Assembly (NCBI RefSeq): GCF_028009165.1
Contig: NC_079245.1
Coordinates: 3,038,001 to 3,102,000, forward strand
Source: Akanthomyces muscarius
Taxonomy: Eukaryota; Ascomycota; Sordariomycetes; Hypocreales; Cordycipitaceae
Direction: 5' to 3'
Length of the DNA stretch: 64,000 nt
Positions 32,818-44,665 of the stretch are shown piece by piece. The notes under the pieces are model-generated. The model saw only the letters and a list, made by a program, of their open reading frames with translations. It was not told the origin of the DNA and ran no database searches. Numbering within the stretch: position 1 is the first letter of the stretch; each line of letters opens with the position of its first letter. The position numbers and the translations under genes were made by a program.

Positions 32818-35800
32818 GATTCGTGTCGTTCTCGGCTATGCTGAGCAGGGCGCTGTCGAATATATCTATATAAATAGATGTATCGCGAATTGAAAATGTG
32901 CCAATACTTTTAGCGTCGAATCATTGATCTCGTGCCCAGCCTGTCTATAGTAAGGAAGCTGAGGTGAGAAGTGCCGATGGTGGTGGTGGGCGCTGCTGGC
33001 GAGCTCAACTAACTAGGTAGCACCAAATCTGCCGTGCGATGTGTGTGCCGCAAAGGCTGAGAATGCAGCCGAGCGAGTATCACGCGGTGACAGCCGAGAC
33101 AAAACCGTCGTGCTTCGACAGGCGTTGAATGTCTCTGAGTGCGAAACGACCGTTTTTTGCTTCTCTCTCCCACAATGGCTTAGAAAAAACGCCACGTCGG
33201 AAGAACGAATGTCGGCTGCGGGGAATCCTGGTCGGTGAAAAAAGCAGGTAAAATGCGGGATCGGCTTGGTGTGGTTTAGACCCGTGGACCGCCAGAGGAC
33301 CTCGGAAGCAGAGCTTGCAAATCACTGCCTGAAGTATCTGAGAATGAAAGACGATTCTCCAACGGACAGTAAGAAGCGGGCGGAGGGTGCTTTTATTTGG
33401 GGCAGGGAAAGTCGGCTCTCGCCCCAGGTAAGCTTTTCAGGATTGTCAAGGGATAATGGACTCGAGGTTCGGCAGGCGAGGCGAGAGTATCAGAGGAGGG
33501 TCCCCAGTGGGTGGTGGTTTGGTGGGCACAGGCCGCAGTATATAAGCTCCTGCCAAAGGGTGGATGGTACCTGTGTACGGTATGCAAGGCGCCAGGGTCC
33601 CTGGCGGTTAGACCCGAGAAAGCGAAGGCGACGACTAGAAAAAGACGAGAGAGGGAAAGAGATTGAGTCAGGACCAACGGAATAGACAAGGAGCCGAGCG
33701 GGTTTACTATGTGGAGTGGGAAAAGACGGGTTGAGTAGGCGAGAGAGGGAACTGGCATCACAATTGACGAACCGACCGCATTTGGCACGCGATCATGTCG
33801 ATCCGCCTGGAGAGAGGGGGAGGGGGGGTAAAAGGAACTTGGGGCCTGTGCCGCCGCCCGGTGGCTTTTCTCTTTTCGTAAGTTGTGGGTGGGCGCGAGA
33901 CGACGACGACGACGACAAGTCACAAAGACAAAATGGGACGGAAGGACAGGTTTGAGAGACAGGCAGCGGGCCAGCCCATGCACAGTGACGTGAACTGAGC
34001 CCGACATTTGCCTTGGTTCCCTGTCGTGGGAGAGGGTTATTATTTTACTGCATGCAAGAGGTCTTGTTCGTTATGCATCTCCGACCGCCCGCCCAGGGCT
34101 TCCTTTCTGTTTTAGGCCCAGTGTTTTAATTAAGCACTAGTTAATTAAACAGTTATTGGCCCAACTATAGTAGTCAGAAGGTAACGCTGCCGGGGGTGGG
34201 CGGTGGGCAGACAGCGCGGTGTGTGAGTGGATGTGCCTTGTAGGTCGTGATGGCACGATTGAAAGGGAAGAAAATAGTACGAATAATTGCCCCGTAGCGG
34301 TCTGTTACTTGTCAGGACCGCTGAAAGAGTCTCGAGCTTATTTTCTGTAACTCGGCGCGCTCAGGTGATGTCCAGTGGCGGCAATGCATTCAGTAGTCTA
34401 CAGCGTAACTAGTCAGTTCTTACTAGTTGTGCTGCGACAGCCACCGAAAGCGCCATGGACTGTTCATGGCGGCCAATGACTTGACTCGGCAGGGAAATAA
34501 AGTCAGGTGGTTGAAGGAGGGGCCAGAGTACGCAAATCACACATCAACAAGCAAGAACAAAAAGGCCACGAATATCCATACACTGCAAGGAGTTGTATCC
34601 TGGCCATGCCTAGTAATGAAGCCTGAGTCGAGCATTTTTCAACAATGGTCACGGGGACCATTCCATGACGAGGGGCCCTTACTTCAACACCGGGAAAAAA
34701 CACATGGCAACGCACGTCCCTCCCCTCCCCGGGCCAGATTGGCTTCGGGAAAGTCTTCGTGGCGGGGCGATATATCCAGCTTCTCAGGCGACGCATCGAT
34801 AAAAACGGTGAGACGAGGACGAAAAGGTTTAATGTCGTTATAGATGGCGCGTAGGGGCTGGTGGGCCACCAATCGAGGCTGAAAGACCATGCGTTGCGAT
34901 TGAACCATGCGCCATAAACATCCCAAATATATAACAATGAAAGCAGCAACAGGCCCCGGATAAGTTCCGCAAGCCACTCACCAACTGCTGCTGCGGTCCG
35001 ATGCCTCCCTGCCTTGACTCCGCTGCCTCATCAAGTCGCCAATATATCAAGGTTATTGGGGGCGATTATATTTAGCTCGCCCTCGCCCTGCATGCGCAAT
35101 CGACGCTATCGAAAAAAAAGAAGGTATATTGCATCGACTGATGAAAAGTAAAGGCACTTCTGCGTGACTTGACTCTCGTGTGAGGGTGGGCGACCCTGGA
35201 CTTTTCCTCGTCCGGACATTCTCTCCGAACAAGGCGGTGGCGGCCAAGCGGCTACATGACACTGTCCAATCCCTCACGTATGAGAAGGGGGCTCTGTGCA
35301 GCAGAGCGCTCATGTCGCGGCGCCAGCTGTCTGCTCCGACGCTGTTTGGGACTTTTGATGCCTAATATATAGTCAATCTAACTGAGGATTCGGATATTAA
35401 TTCTAGCACGGCTCCTGCTCCCGGTGGGAAACTAACCTGTTTACTGGTAGCCGCCGAGCAGCCGGGTTCCTAGACCGGATTCCGCCTGGACGAGGGCAGG
35501 ATGCCCAGGACGTCCAATCTTTCCAAAAGCTTCTGAGCTGTGTGTTGCGCCGAACCGCACCGGAAAATTAGACAAGCAAAGCCAGGGTGGTGTGTGTGGA
35601 TCGCATCTCATCTTCAGAGACACAATTTCGTCACATTTGCTAGTTGGCAGCTCCTTGGCTTGCATTACTCTGTAGAGCAAATTACTTGCAGCCGTCCGAC
35701 ATGTCGACAGAAAGCCTTAATACGCTCATTATCAACGGCTCTTCTTTCCCGCACACTATTACTCTCTCCTCTGCATGGGAGTTGGCCATTTAAAAGCAGG

Positions 35801-35901
35801 AAAATGTAGCGGAAAAACCTCGTACAGGCATTTCTCCATCCAAGAAAACCGACTTCCTCTTTGGACAGGGTCGCTGTACTTGATAATACACAGCTTGAAT
35901 A
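32818..35901. other. Gene-free region left of the transposon
   Basis: About 3.1 kb lies upstream of the 369-residue protein. Frames here lack domains. A near-palindrome of two TTAATTAA words separated by seven bases lies at 34127-34149. The base composition is normal, without RIP signs, so the RIP damage is confined to the neighbouring element. Confidence 0.5.
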
Positions 35902-35905
35902 ACTA

Positions 35906-35947
35906 ACGTCGGCCACCCACTTCTTGGCCCTACCCACATCTCGGCGC
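35906..35947 (+). repeat. Left terminal inverted repeat of the transposon relic
   Basis: This 42-bp repeat begins ACGTCGGCCACCCACTTC and is identical to the reverse complement of 37700-37741. The match extends four bases outward through the TA duplication (ACTA on one side, TAGT on the other), giving 46 bp in all. The last four may be target sequence plus chance. Confidence 0.95.
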
Positions 35948-37699
35948 GATACGCGTCTTTAACACCACTTTCTAGATGCCGTATAACGAATCTAAAAAAA
36001 ATTATAATAATATAATAAATACACTATTAGATATAAAATTAACTAAATAATCACTCTATAGCTTTAATTCTTAGAATATTATATGTAACCCCTATTAGTT
36101 ATATCTTAAGCTAGCTATATGTGTTTTTAACGTCTATAATTTTAATAAAGACAGAATTAGGGTTAGAATTAACTTTCTTCTATTATTTTTATAGTAATAG
36201 CTTCTTTACTATATAGAGTTTTATATTTTTTTATTTTAAGAAGAGTATTTAGGCTTATTAGGTATAAAATTACTTTATAATCTTATATTATATTAGCTAT
36301 AAGGTATACTAGCTAGTTAAAAGATATATACTATTAGAAAGAAGACGTTAAAGTTAATATATATTAGTAGGTGTTTTAACCTCTAGTAGGGCTTCTATAA
36401 GTACTAATTTTAGCTCTAAAGGAGGTGTTTTTAGTGTTATTAGGAGTGGATTAATAAGTAACTTACTTATTAGTAGCTTCACTATATTAACTAGCTATAA
36501 ACTAGCCCTTTACTACCTAGTATAAATATTTTAATTTAATAGACTAGCTACTCTAGTAATAGTGTAACTTTTAAGAAAAATTCTTTTTCTAATAGACGAG
36601 AAATTATTATTATTAGGCTAGTTACTAATCTCTTTATAATAATAAGCTTTAATTAAGCTAAATACTACTATATTAAAAGGTTAAAGAATATAAGAGCTAT
36701 AAGCTAGTAGGAATAGAAGGTATATATTATAGTGATAATATTTATATAAAAATTCTACTATATAATAGCTTTTATAGCTATTAATAATAAGGAGGCGGCG
36801 CTAGCTTAGAGGCGGTCTTATTTTTAGAATAAAGATAGCTTATAACTAATAGAGAGCGATTTTATTATTAGTCTAGCCCTAGGCTGTTACTTTAAACTTC
36901 TAGCCTTTAAAAGGGCCTAATTCTTTAAGAAACCACTACTCTTAAACGCTCTTACTATTAAATAGTACTAGTAGAGTAAGGCTCTTACCTAGCGCTAAGA
37001 TATACTTAAAGATTATACTCTAATAGCGTATTCTAGACTACTTCTTTAGGGTAATTCTCTTCTATAATAACCCTAGTACTAGGCTGTTCTCTTAGAGACC
37101 TATTATAAGCCTAGTCTTATCTATATTATATTAGTTACTTAAAAGTATCTTATTAATAGCGCTAATTATTAAAAGCTTAAAGAAACTTTATATAATATAA
37201 GTTAAGACGCTATTAGCCCTTTTAAAATTAAGTCTCTTACCTTTTAAGGTCTTAATTTCTAGGTTTCTTTTAATGAAGCCCTATATCTAGTTCTTACTAA
37301 CTAGTTCTATATCACTATTAGCTCTAGCTAACTCGCCTACTATCTGCCAGATCTGCTTATAGGTTAGCGGGTTATTTAGAGTGTCCTAAATTAATATCTA
37401 ACCTCTTAAATCTACTTCTTATATTAATAGAAGCTTTTATATACCCTTAAAGGCCTCTTTATGTAATATTCTACCCTTTAATCGTTCCTATATTATTAAC
37501 CGCAGTACCTCCTACCACTATATAGTAATATAGAGTTTTATACCGCTAATTATGTCCTAAATAGCATTTTAAAGGGCCTATTTAGTATATTTAGGAGATA
37601 TTATTATATATATAAAATTTAACGTTAAGATAATTATAATTGCGCGAGAAAACACGGTTCTAGTAATATAGGTTTAGTGTTAAAGTGGGTGGAATGACG

Positions 37700-37741
37700 G
37701 CGCCGAGATGTGGGTAGGGCCAAGAAGTGGGTGGCCGACGT
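37700..37741 (-). repeat. Right terminal inverted repeat of the transposon relic
   Basis: This is the exact inverted copy of 35906-35947. It keeps CA and TG dinucleotides that RIP would normally attack. Confidence 0.95.
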
Positions 37742-37745
37742 TAGT

Positions 37746-40737
37746 GGACCGCGTCCGCTGAATGCACGGAGCCAACCGAGCGCGCGCGGCGCGCTTTCAG
37801 GTAACTGTTCCTGGTGGAGAATAAGCTCCAAGACTACTGTGCGAGGCTGGGAATAGGCTGGGCTAGCAACGGGCACCAAAAATTGACGAGGAACTTCCAT
37901 TGGCTGTGGTGGAGGCCCTGGATCCTGCCGCGTTGAGATGTCAATACACACACATAAGCCGTACACTAATATGGACGATGGCTTACACCAGTCCACATGT
38001 TTTTTTTTGTTCTTTTCTTCTCACATGGCATAGTATAAAAAAATCAGCCGTCAATGGAAGAAGAAAAATTCTGACCAGCGGCAAGAGGAAAAGCCAAAGC
38101 GTTCCACGTGGCTGTCAGGCTGAGAGCTCCACGGCTGTACCTGTATAACCGCACCAGAAGTGGATTGTGGGAGCTTATAAAGTTTGTCCGTGCATCAATA
38201 ATCTATCCCGATAGACTGCGGCCCTGATGAGAAACTAAAAACAAAAATGTATGTTTCCGGTCATTTTCGATATATGACGGCGAACCTAGCCTTGGTTTCT
38301 GCTCAGGGCTGGAGTGGTAACTATTCGGGGGATAGGATCTGTTGGCGGCTCAGCGACGGACTGCACAAGATGTGTTGCATACTGCTTTTCCAGACCGAGA
38401 GGTTGGGGAATTGGCATCTATTCGATTGATCATCTTGTGAATTTGACGCATCAGTCGTGTCATAATAGTTTGTCACAGATCAAGGGGTGAAAAGATGAAG
38501 CGTGGGACGTTTGTCGATATCGATGTCAAATATCGACACTGCAGACACGATTGTGCTTGGCCACGCCCTTCATCGGGATTACTCACATGTAATTCCAAGA
38601 TAAATTTCTTTTCGAGGGTTACGATATTACCCTTCGTCTACCAAATCCTAGGGATCTGGCTCAAAGCATTAGCTTCTGTCGGCCCGGGTGTCGGGTAGCA
38701 AGGACACGATGTTCCCCGCCGCCAGTCCCGCAGCTTTGGGCCGTCACGGTGTCGGACACCGTTGTCAGATATCACATTTGTCGTAAACCTGCTTGTCTCG
38801 CCTCGGCTGTTTCGCCGGCGGTGGAATAGAGGTTGACTGCACCACACATTGAAGCAGAATGTTTACTTTTTTCTTTCTCGTCTCCGTCTCTGCAGGCGAC
38901 TGCATGCTGTGATTGAATCAATGCCGTCGAGGCACATGCCCATTTATGATGGGAAGCGTTGCGGTCCGAGGCGTCTGAACGTTTGCGGCGGGCCAATGAG
39001 AAACAGACAAAAGCTGAATGCGGTTTTAAAACCCTTTTTGTCTCATGGCCCGTTACCAGCGGGATGGGTCAACAAGTACCCTTGTCACGGCGCGCCGCAA
39101 TGTGATTTGAGCTGCATTCTGCACTTGGTAAGGGTTTGTAAGACATGAAGGGTCGTATTTGCTTTTTTTTTCCGCCAAAAAAAAAAAAAAGGACCAGGCC
39201 GAGTTTTTCTCGCTCCGTAGGCGACTTGTTCAGATCGGGCTCGGGGGTACCACGCTCCTTCAATACCAGCGGACAGCGCAATGGCAAAAGATCAACATGG
39301 ATTTAAAGCCATCACAGTAACACTACCAACACTGTATACGAAACCAAGTTTGGCATGTGTGAGATGTGTGAATAAATCTCGACAGAGGAGGAACCCCCGC
39401 ACTTGCGAGACTCCATATGTATGCCCGGCTGAGAAATGGTGCAAGTGAACCCCGGCCTTGCCCGCCGGGCTGGGCCTCGGAGGGATCGGAGAGGAGGGGC
39501 AAGCGGCTTTTAGCCAGTTTACCTAGTTGCCTACCTTGCCAGTGAGCGACCTGTGGCACATACTTGATATGGGGAAATGCCCTTTCCTTTTCACCACGTT
39601 ACTCGATTTGATTCTTATCTTTCTTACATGCAAGCTGTTGTGTTGACCGAAGTTCTTTTCGGCAACCTTCCGCGACGGCCTGGCACCCACATTGGGACAT
39701 AATTCTCGGCGCTTCCGAGTTATATAACTCTGGACCACGCAACGGCCCATTGACGACCGTACCGACCTAGCTAGCCACCGGTGGCTAGCTGGCGCATCAG
39801 CTGTCTTTTTTTTTAATTAGCCTGATGCTGGTGAGGAAAAGTCACGCCACAGCCAGCGCTCTGTAGCGCCTGGAGATCAACACTCGGCCGACCTGGTTTG
39901 ACTCTGCACTCTTCCCTATTTCGCTCTAGCACTCTGTATCTGGCTGCAGCTTCGGTGTGGAATGACCGAACGGTTGGGAGGACCAATACTGTCAGTAGGA
40001 TCAAGTCTCCGTATCCCGCATCCTCACGTCGGCATCACCTTTTGCGCGCACCGGCTGTCGCTCTCTGGGGCCCCTTGCCGTCCAGGTACGAATTCAACAG
40101 GATCAGAAAGATACCACAAAAACGCAAAATCACCTGCCAGCACGAAGCAAGACCTCGGATGATCGACCATTCACAGTGGTACTCGTAAGTCTGTTTTTTT
40201 TTTCTTGGCCGTTGCCGCATATCCAAGCTACGACGCACACGCATAGTCTCTATTCATACACTACTTCACCACGGTCTCCCTGCCCTGTACTTGAGCAATC
40301 CTTGTACCTTCCTTGGATCCCCGTCTGGCCCAAGGCCTTGGCATATGGCCATGGCTGATGTAGTTGCAATTTCTGCATCTATTTCTGTTCTGGACGAGCT
40401 GCCGGTTGCTCCTTGAATAGGCGGCACATGCGCTGGTCGCGGTCAAAGAGGGGACAGGTAACAACTGCCTGAAGAACTGTTTGAAGGACCCAGCTATCAA
40501 AGCCAAATATGGATCCCGAGCATTTGCACCAGTAGACTCTACAGGAAGCCGCTCACATGCCGTGTGATTTTTCTTTTTAATTCTCTGGTCGCATACGTTG
40601 CTGTCATCAATCTCCCATTATTGCCCCTCCTTATCGCATAGCCTGACCTCGTCTGATATTTTCCCCTCGTCTCCTTGCCTGCCCTTGTTACGTCGGCTCG
40701 TTCTTTCTCCTCCCCTGGCTGGTTCGGGCTGAGCGAA
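37746..40737. other. Gene-free region right of the transposon
   Basis: About 3 kb leads to the RasGEF gene. No frame shows a domain. Poly-T and poly-A runs flank a five-base core at 39163-39190, and a perfect 22-bp palindrome lies at 39769-39790. The last 200 bp are C/T-rich, as in many fungal promoters. Confidence 0.5.
39769..39790. repeat. Perfect 22-bp palindrome
   Basis: The half-site AGCTAGCCACC is followed directly by its reverse complement, with no spacer. It could be a dimeric protein site or a chance hairpin. It lies about 950 bp before the RasGEF start. Confidence 0.8.
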
Positions 40738-43700
40738 ATGAATGATGCGCCCCCGGGCCACCATGGAACTTACCATCAAGCTTACCGATTGGCTCCAGGT
40801 GACGCAACGCCATTGAATTCGCATTCTGCGGGCCGCCGCACATCGACGCCCAGCGCAGCAACCGACAATCTTAGACCTCGTCGCCCTCTGGGGCCGCGTC
40901 GCGCCTCCTCACCAGGCAGGGGCCAGCCCACGCCGCCGCCGCCGTCGCCGCCGCTGTCTCGCCCACCGGCATCTTCATCGTTCTATATCTCGGACCCCAT
41001 CTCCCCTCGTGCAGCCAACACTGGTCGTCGTTGTCCGTCCGCTGCCGCTGCCGCCAAAAGTACCACGCCCACTTTGCCATCAGCAGCAGCCTCATCTGCC
41101 ACAAATACTACCTCGAGCGCCGCCGCCGCCGCCGCGCCCCCCGTGTCGGCCCCCCCCTCCAGCACGCTTACGACTGCCTATCCCGCGACCGATAATCCTG
41201 GCCCCGACAGGGTCAATCGCGAATCTGTTATATCCATCCTCGACGACCCCTTCTTCCTGCGCTACGACTACGACCCTTCCTCGGACGCCGAGTCGCCCTT
41301 CTCGCACCTGCCATCTCCGCCGCGTGCGGCTGCCGACCACCAGCCCGGTGGCGATGAGAACGGCGCCAGCCCGCGTTGGCCTCCCCCTCGTCGAGAATCG
41401 CTCACAATAAGCCCCTCGCCATTCCTTGTACGTACCTTGTCCGAGATTTCTTTGTCTGCTGTGGGCTGCGGTCTGCCTTGTGACACGGCGTGTAACGTGC
41501 ACATCGGCCAGCCCTGCCGTGAACATGCGGTCTGCGCCGGAGCCTTGCCAATGCGCCGCACCGCCCACCGACCTCTCGCGGGGTACCAATCACCAGCCCG
41601 CGCAACCGTCACAGTCGCGCCCGTGTGCTCATTCGCAATCCCCGTGTATTTTGTTCAAGACAACTAACGTCTCCCTCTCCTCCTTTCACTCAGGCGCACA
41701 CCGTGGCCTCCATGGAGAGCTACACAATTGCCGTCATTGGCTCTGCCGGTGCCGGCAAGTCTACCTTTATCCAAAAGGTCCTTGGCCTCAGCCGGCCGCC
41801 TATCGGCAGCTCCGCAAGCGTGCGTCTTGTTGTCGACAATATCACACAAGGCGTGAGTCTTTTTGAGCTCGACCTCGAGAATTTCGACCAGACTGCCTCA
41901 TCCCAGACGATGCAATGGCCCAAGCAAATCAACGGCCACATCGTACCCCGCCCCGACGCTGCTCTGCTGCTATACGACGTCACCACCCCCGAATCTGTTC
42001 GCCCGCTTCCGCAAGCAATGAGTGCGTTTCGAATCGCTGTATCCTATTACCAGCTGTTGCGCGATTACTAACTGTGCTGCAGCTGCCATTACAAACGCAG
42101 GCTTGCCTTCAATCTTGGTTGCCTGCAAATGCGAAATCGACGAAGACGACTGGGAGGTAGATGCGGACGGTATTGCTGGCCATAAAGTGTTCAAGTCCTG
42201 CATCGGTGCATACAAAGTTTCTTCCGACAAGCCAGACATATCTAGAGGATGTCTGCAAGCTATCCTGAAGGCTGCCATTGCGCACAGAAGAGGTATGCTC
42301 CTCTCTTCAGACAATCATCAACGCTGCGCTAACAGCACCGCAGAGCAAAGCGAAACCGTTCCTCGCCGACGTGCGCAATCAGCTGTCAATCTCGAAGCTC
42401 CGGAAAACCCTGCCGCGCGTCCCCTCAGCCAACAAAGCAAGCACAGCCGCGCCAGCTCCGAACTTTCCGCTCTCAAAGGCTTTGGCATGCAGCCCAGCGA
42501 AAGCTACCGAGCCCGCGCCTCAAAGAACTCTGGCCAGGTCTACCGAACCGATAAGCCCGGCACAGACTACTATTTGGATGTGGAAGAATCTGATAGCGAA
42601 GGGCAAACATACTCGGACGATATCCCAATTCTCCAACGGAGCGAAGAGAACTTTGTCGAGAGGCCGCCTAAAATTACCGGAGTCCCCTTGGCTGAGCTTG
42701 TTGACCGCCTGCTTGCGGTGAAGCTGTCGCGTGCCGACATCAACTTTTTGGATATTTTCCTGTGTCTATATCGCAAGTTCACCACACCAACCGAACTTTT
42801 CTCTGCGATTTTGGCGCGGCTTGATCGCGTACGCGACGACAAGACAGCACACTACCTCTCCAAAACCGGTACTCAACTGCGAATTATCGAAGTAATCGCC
42901 AAGTGGGTTTCGCTGTACCCGGGTGATTTTGCCAAGATTTCTACTCGAAGGAGCTTGTTCGAATTCATCCAACATCTCTCGACAGAGCCTGTTTTTTCCG
43001 TTGCTTCCCAGCAGATGAGAAGAAGCTTGCGGAGAAGCACTCTTGAAGATGATGACACTGGCTGGGCCACTTCCGACAACAGCAGCACAGAAGCCGACGA
43101 CCAGCGGCTATCGAAGGAGATGGGTGAGTTGTCAGCTAGCATCGGTATGGTTCAAGTCGATGAAGACGGTGATGGTGGTCCAGAGCCCTCTGCGCCACTT
43201 GATTTTGCCGGCCAGCCTGGCGGCCAGGTGCAATTCCATTCGTACGACGAGTATGAGCGAGAAGCAGCATCGCTTGAACCAGCAGACTTGCATCCCATGA
43301 ACAAGACTCGATATCACATTTTCATGGATCTATCCGATGACGACATCGCGGATGAACTGACAAGAATCGACTGGATTCTGTTTTCGTCTATTAGAATCCG
43401 AGACCTTGTTCGTTATGTCAGTCTGTCAACGACGCAAAAGGAGAAGGCTACCAGCTTGAAGAACGTGAACCGCATGATCAACCACTTCAACCATATTGCG
43501 AAATGGGTAGCTAATCTGATATTGCTTCGCGACAAGGCCAAGCACAGAGCGCAAATGCTGGAAAAATTTATGAACATTGCCCTGAAGCTACGCTTGCTGA
43601 ACAATTATAACGGTCTCGCTGCTATACTTGCGGGAATCAACGGCACCGCGATTCATCGCCTGGCACAGACCAGGCAGCTCGTGTCTCCAGAAGTGCAGAA

Positions 43701-44160
43701 GAGATTCGCCCGGGCCGTGGTTCTCATGGGCACGCAAAAGAGCCACTCAGCGTACCGCCTAGCCTGGGAGAACTCGCCTCCACCGCGCATTCCCTTTGTG
43801 CCTCTGCATCTACGTGATTTGGTCAACGCGGAGGAAGGCAGCAAAACGTTTGTTGGGCCGAACGGCGAGCGTGTTAACTGGAGGAAGTTTGAGGTTCTCG
43901 GGGATGTCCTGCTGCCACTGATGAAGAGCCAGGGCACAGCGTACCCGAACCTTGTCAAGAACATGCTTAGCCGGGAGTTGATTCTGGGTTGTCGAATGCC
44001 CACTGATGATGAGGTACGTTGTAAGCATTCGTGATGACAAAATTAATTGGAATTGACTCTGTCTCAGGAAATATATCAAAGGAGCATCGAACTAGAGAGC
44101 AGCAACTCTACCGGCGTCTTTGACCCAGCCAAGAAGAAGTTTCCGTGGTTTGCCAAATAG
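40738..44160 (+). CDS. Ras guanine nucleotide exchange factor with N-terminal Ras-like P-loop domain
   Basis: Five exons (40738-41427, 41694-42021, 42083-42292, 42344-44013, 44068-44160) give 996 residues. Residues 1-230 are Pro/Ser/Ala-rich and disordered. From about 237 comes a Ras-like fold: TIAVIGSAGAGKSTFIQKV (G1), a hydrophobic strand ALLLYDVT and a degenerate G4 block (ILVACKCEID). The usual DxxG of G3 is not evident, so nucleotide binding may be weak or regulatory. A linker leads to the RasGEF N-terminal module (about 520-570, PLAELVDRLLAVKLSRADIN). The catalytic RasGEF domain runs from about 738 to the end (ELTRIDWILFSSIRIRDLV, then NHIAKWV, then LLNNYNGLAAILAGIN). It should activate a Ras-family GTPase. 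Intron 3 is 51 bp with no in-frame stop. The long first intron (266 bp) is the least certain junction. Confidence 0.9.
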
Positions 44161-44665
44161 AGATCGGCAGACCAATACTTTGTCCTTGACGATCAATAAG
44201 GCCTATACATTCTACTTGGCGACAATTCGAATTTCTATGCATTTCGCGGCTGTGCCGCTCTGCTGCTCCCCTCAAGATTATATATTGGACAGCATCCTGG
44301 CTCACCCAGGTTCTACTTATTCTATTACTTATCGACGGCATGTAGACATGAAAAATCATCCTTGGCGTTTTTTGTGCTTTAGGCTCAGCATTATTATCCT
44401 ATCTAAAAATCTCTACCCCTCCATCTTTTGAATATACAAACAGTACCGCTTTTGCTGATGCGTTGGACTTGAATTTGTGCGGCGTTTGTCGTAACTCTGA
44501 ATGAGGAAGGCGTGGCCTGGCGACGGAACTGGCAGCTCTCCGAGCGACAAGACAACGAAATTTTCTCGCACACGCGCTGAAATCCGAATCCGGATCAGTA
44601 AATTGATAACCAGCTATCCATGTTCCTTAGTTTTACTTACGTTCTTTACCGCGCGATTCTCATTC
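44161..44665. other. Intergenic region, 505 bp
   Basis: This lies between the RasGEF stop and the next plus-strand gene. It holds the 3' end of one and the promoter of the other. No further gene is seen. Confidence 0.5.

Larger units (their letters stand above)
35906..37741. mobile_element. RIP-inactivated DNA transposon relic, pogo/Fot1-sized
   Basis: The element is 1836 bp, bounded by perfect 42-bp terminal inverted repeats and flanked by TA on both sides (35904-35905 and 37742-37743), the target duplication of Tc1/mariner-pogo elements. Size and repeat length resemble Fot1 (about 1.9 kb with about 44-bp repeats). Between about 35985 and 37640 the sequence is overwhelmingly A/T. CA and TG dinucleotides are almost absent (none in 36601-36720, 36961-37080 or 37141-37260), while CT, AG and some CG remain. 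That is the signature of repeat-induced point mutation, C to T at CpA on both strands. No transposase frame survives. The terminal repeats and the sequence just inside them are not mutated. The family assignment is from size, TA duplication and repeat length only. Confidence 0.88.

Noticed and set aside
35990..37640. Search for a surviving transposase frame in the RIPped interior
   Set aside because: Stops are dense in every frame and no catalytic block can be read.
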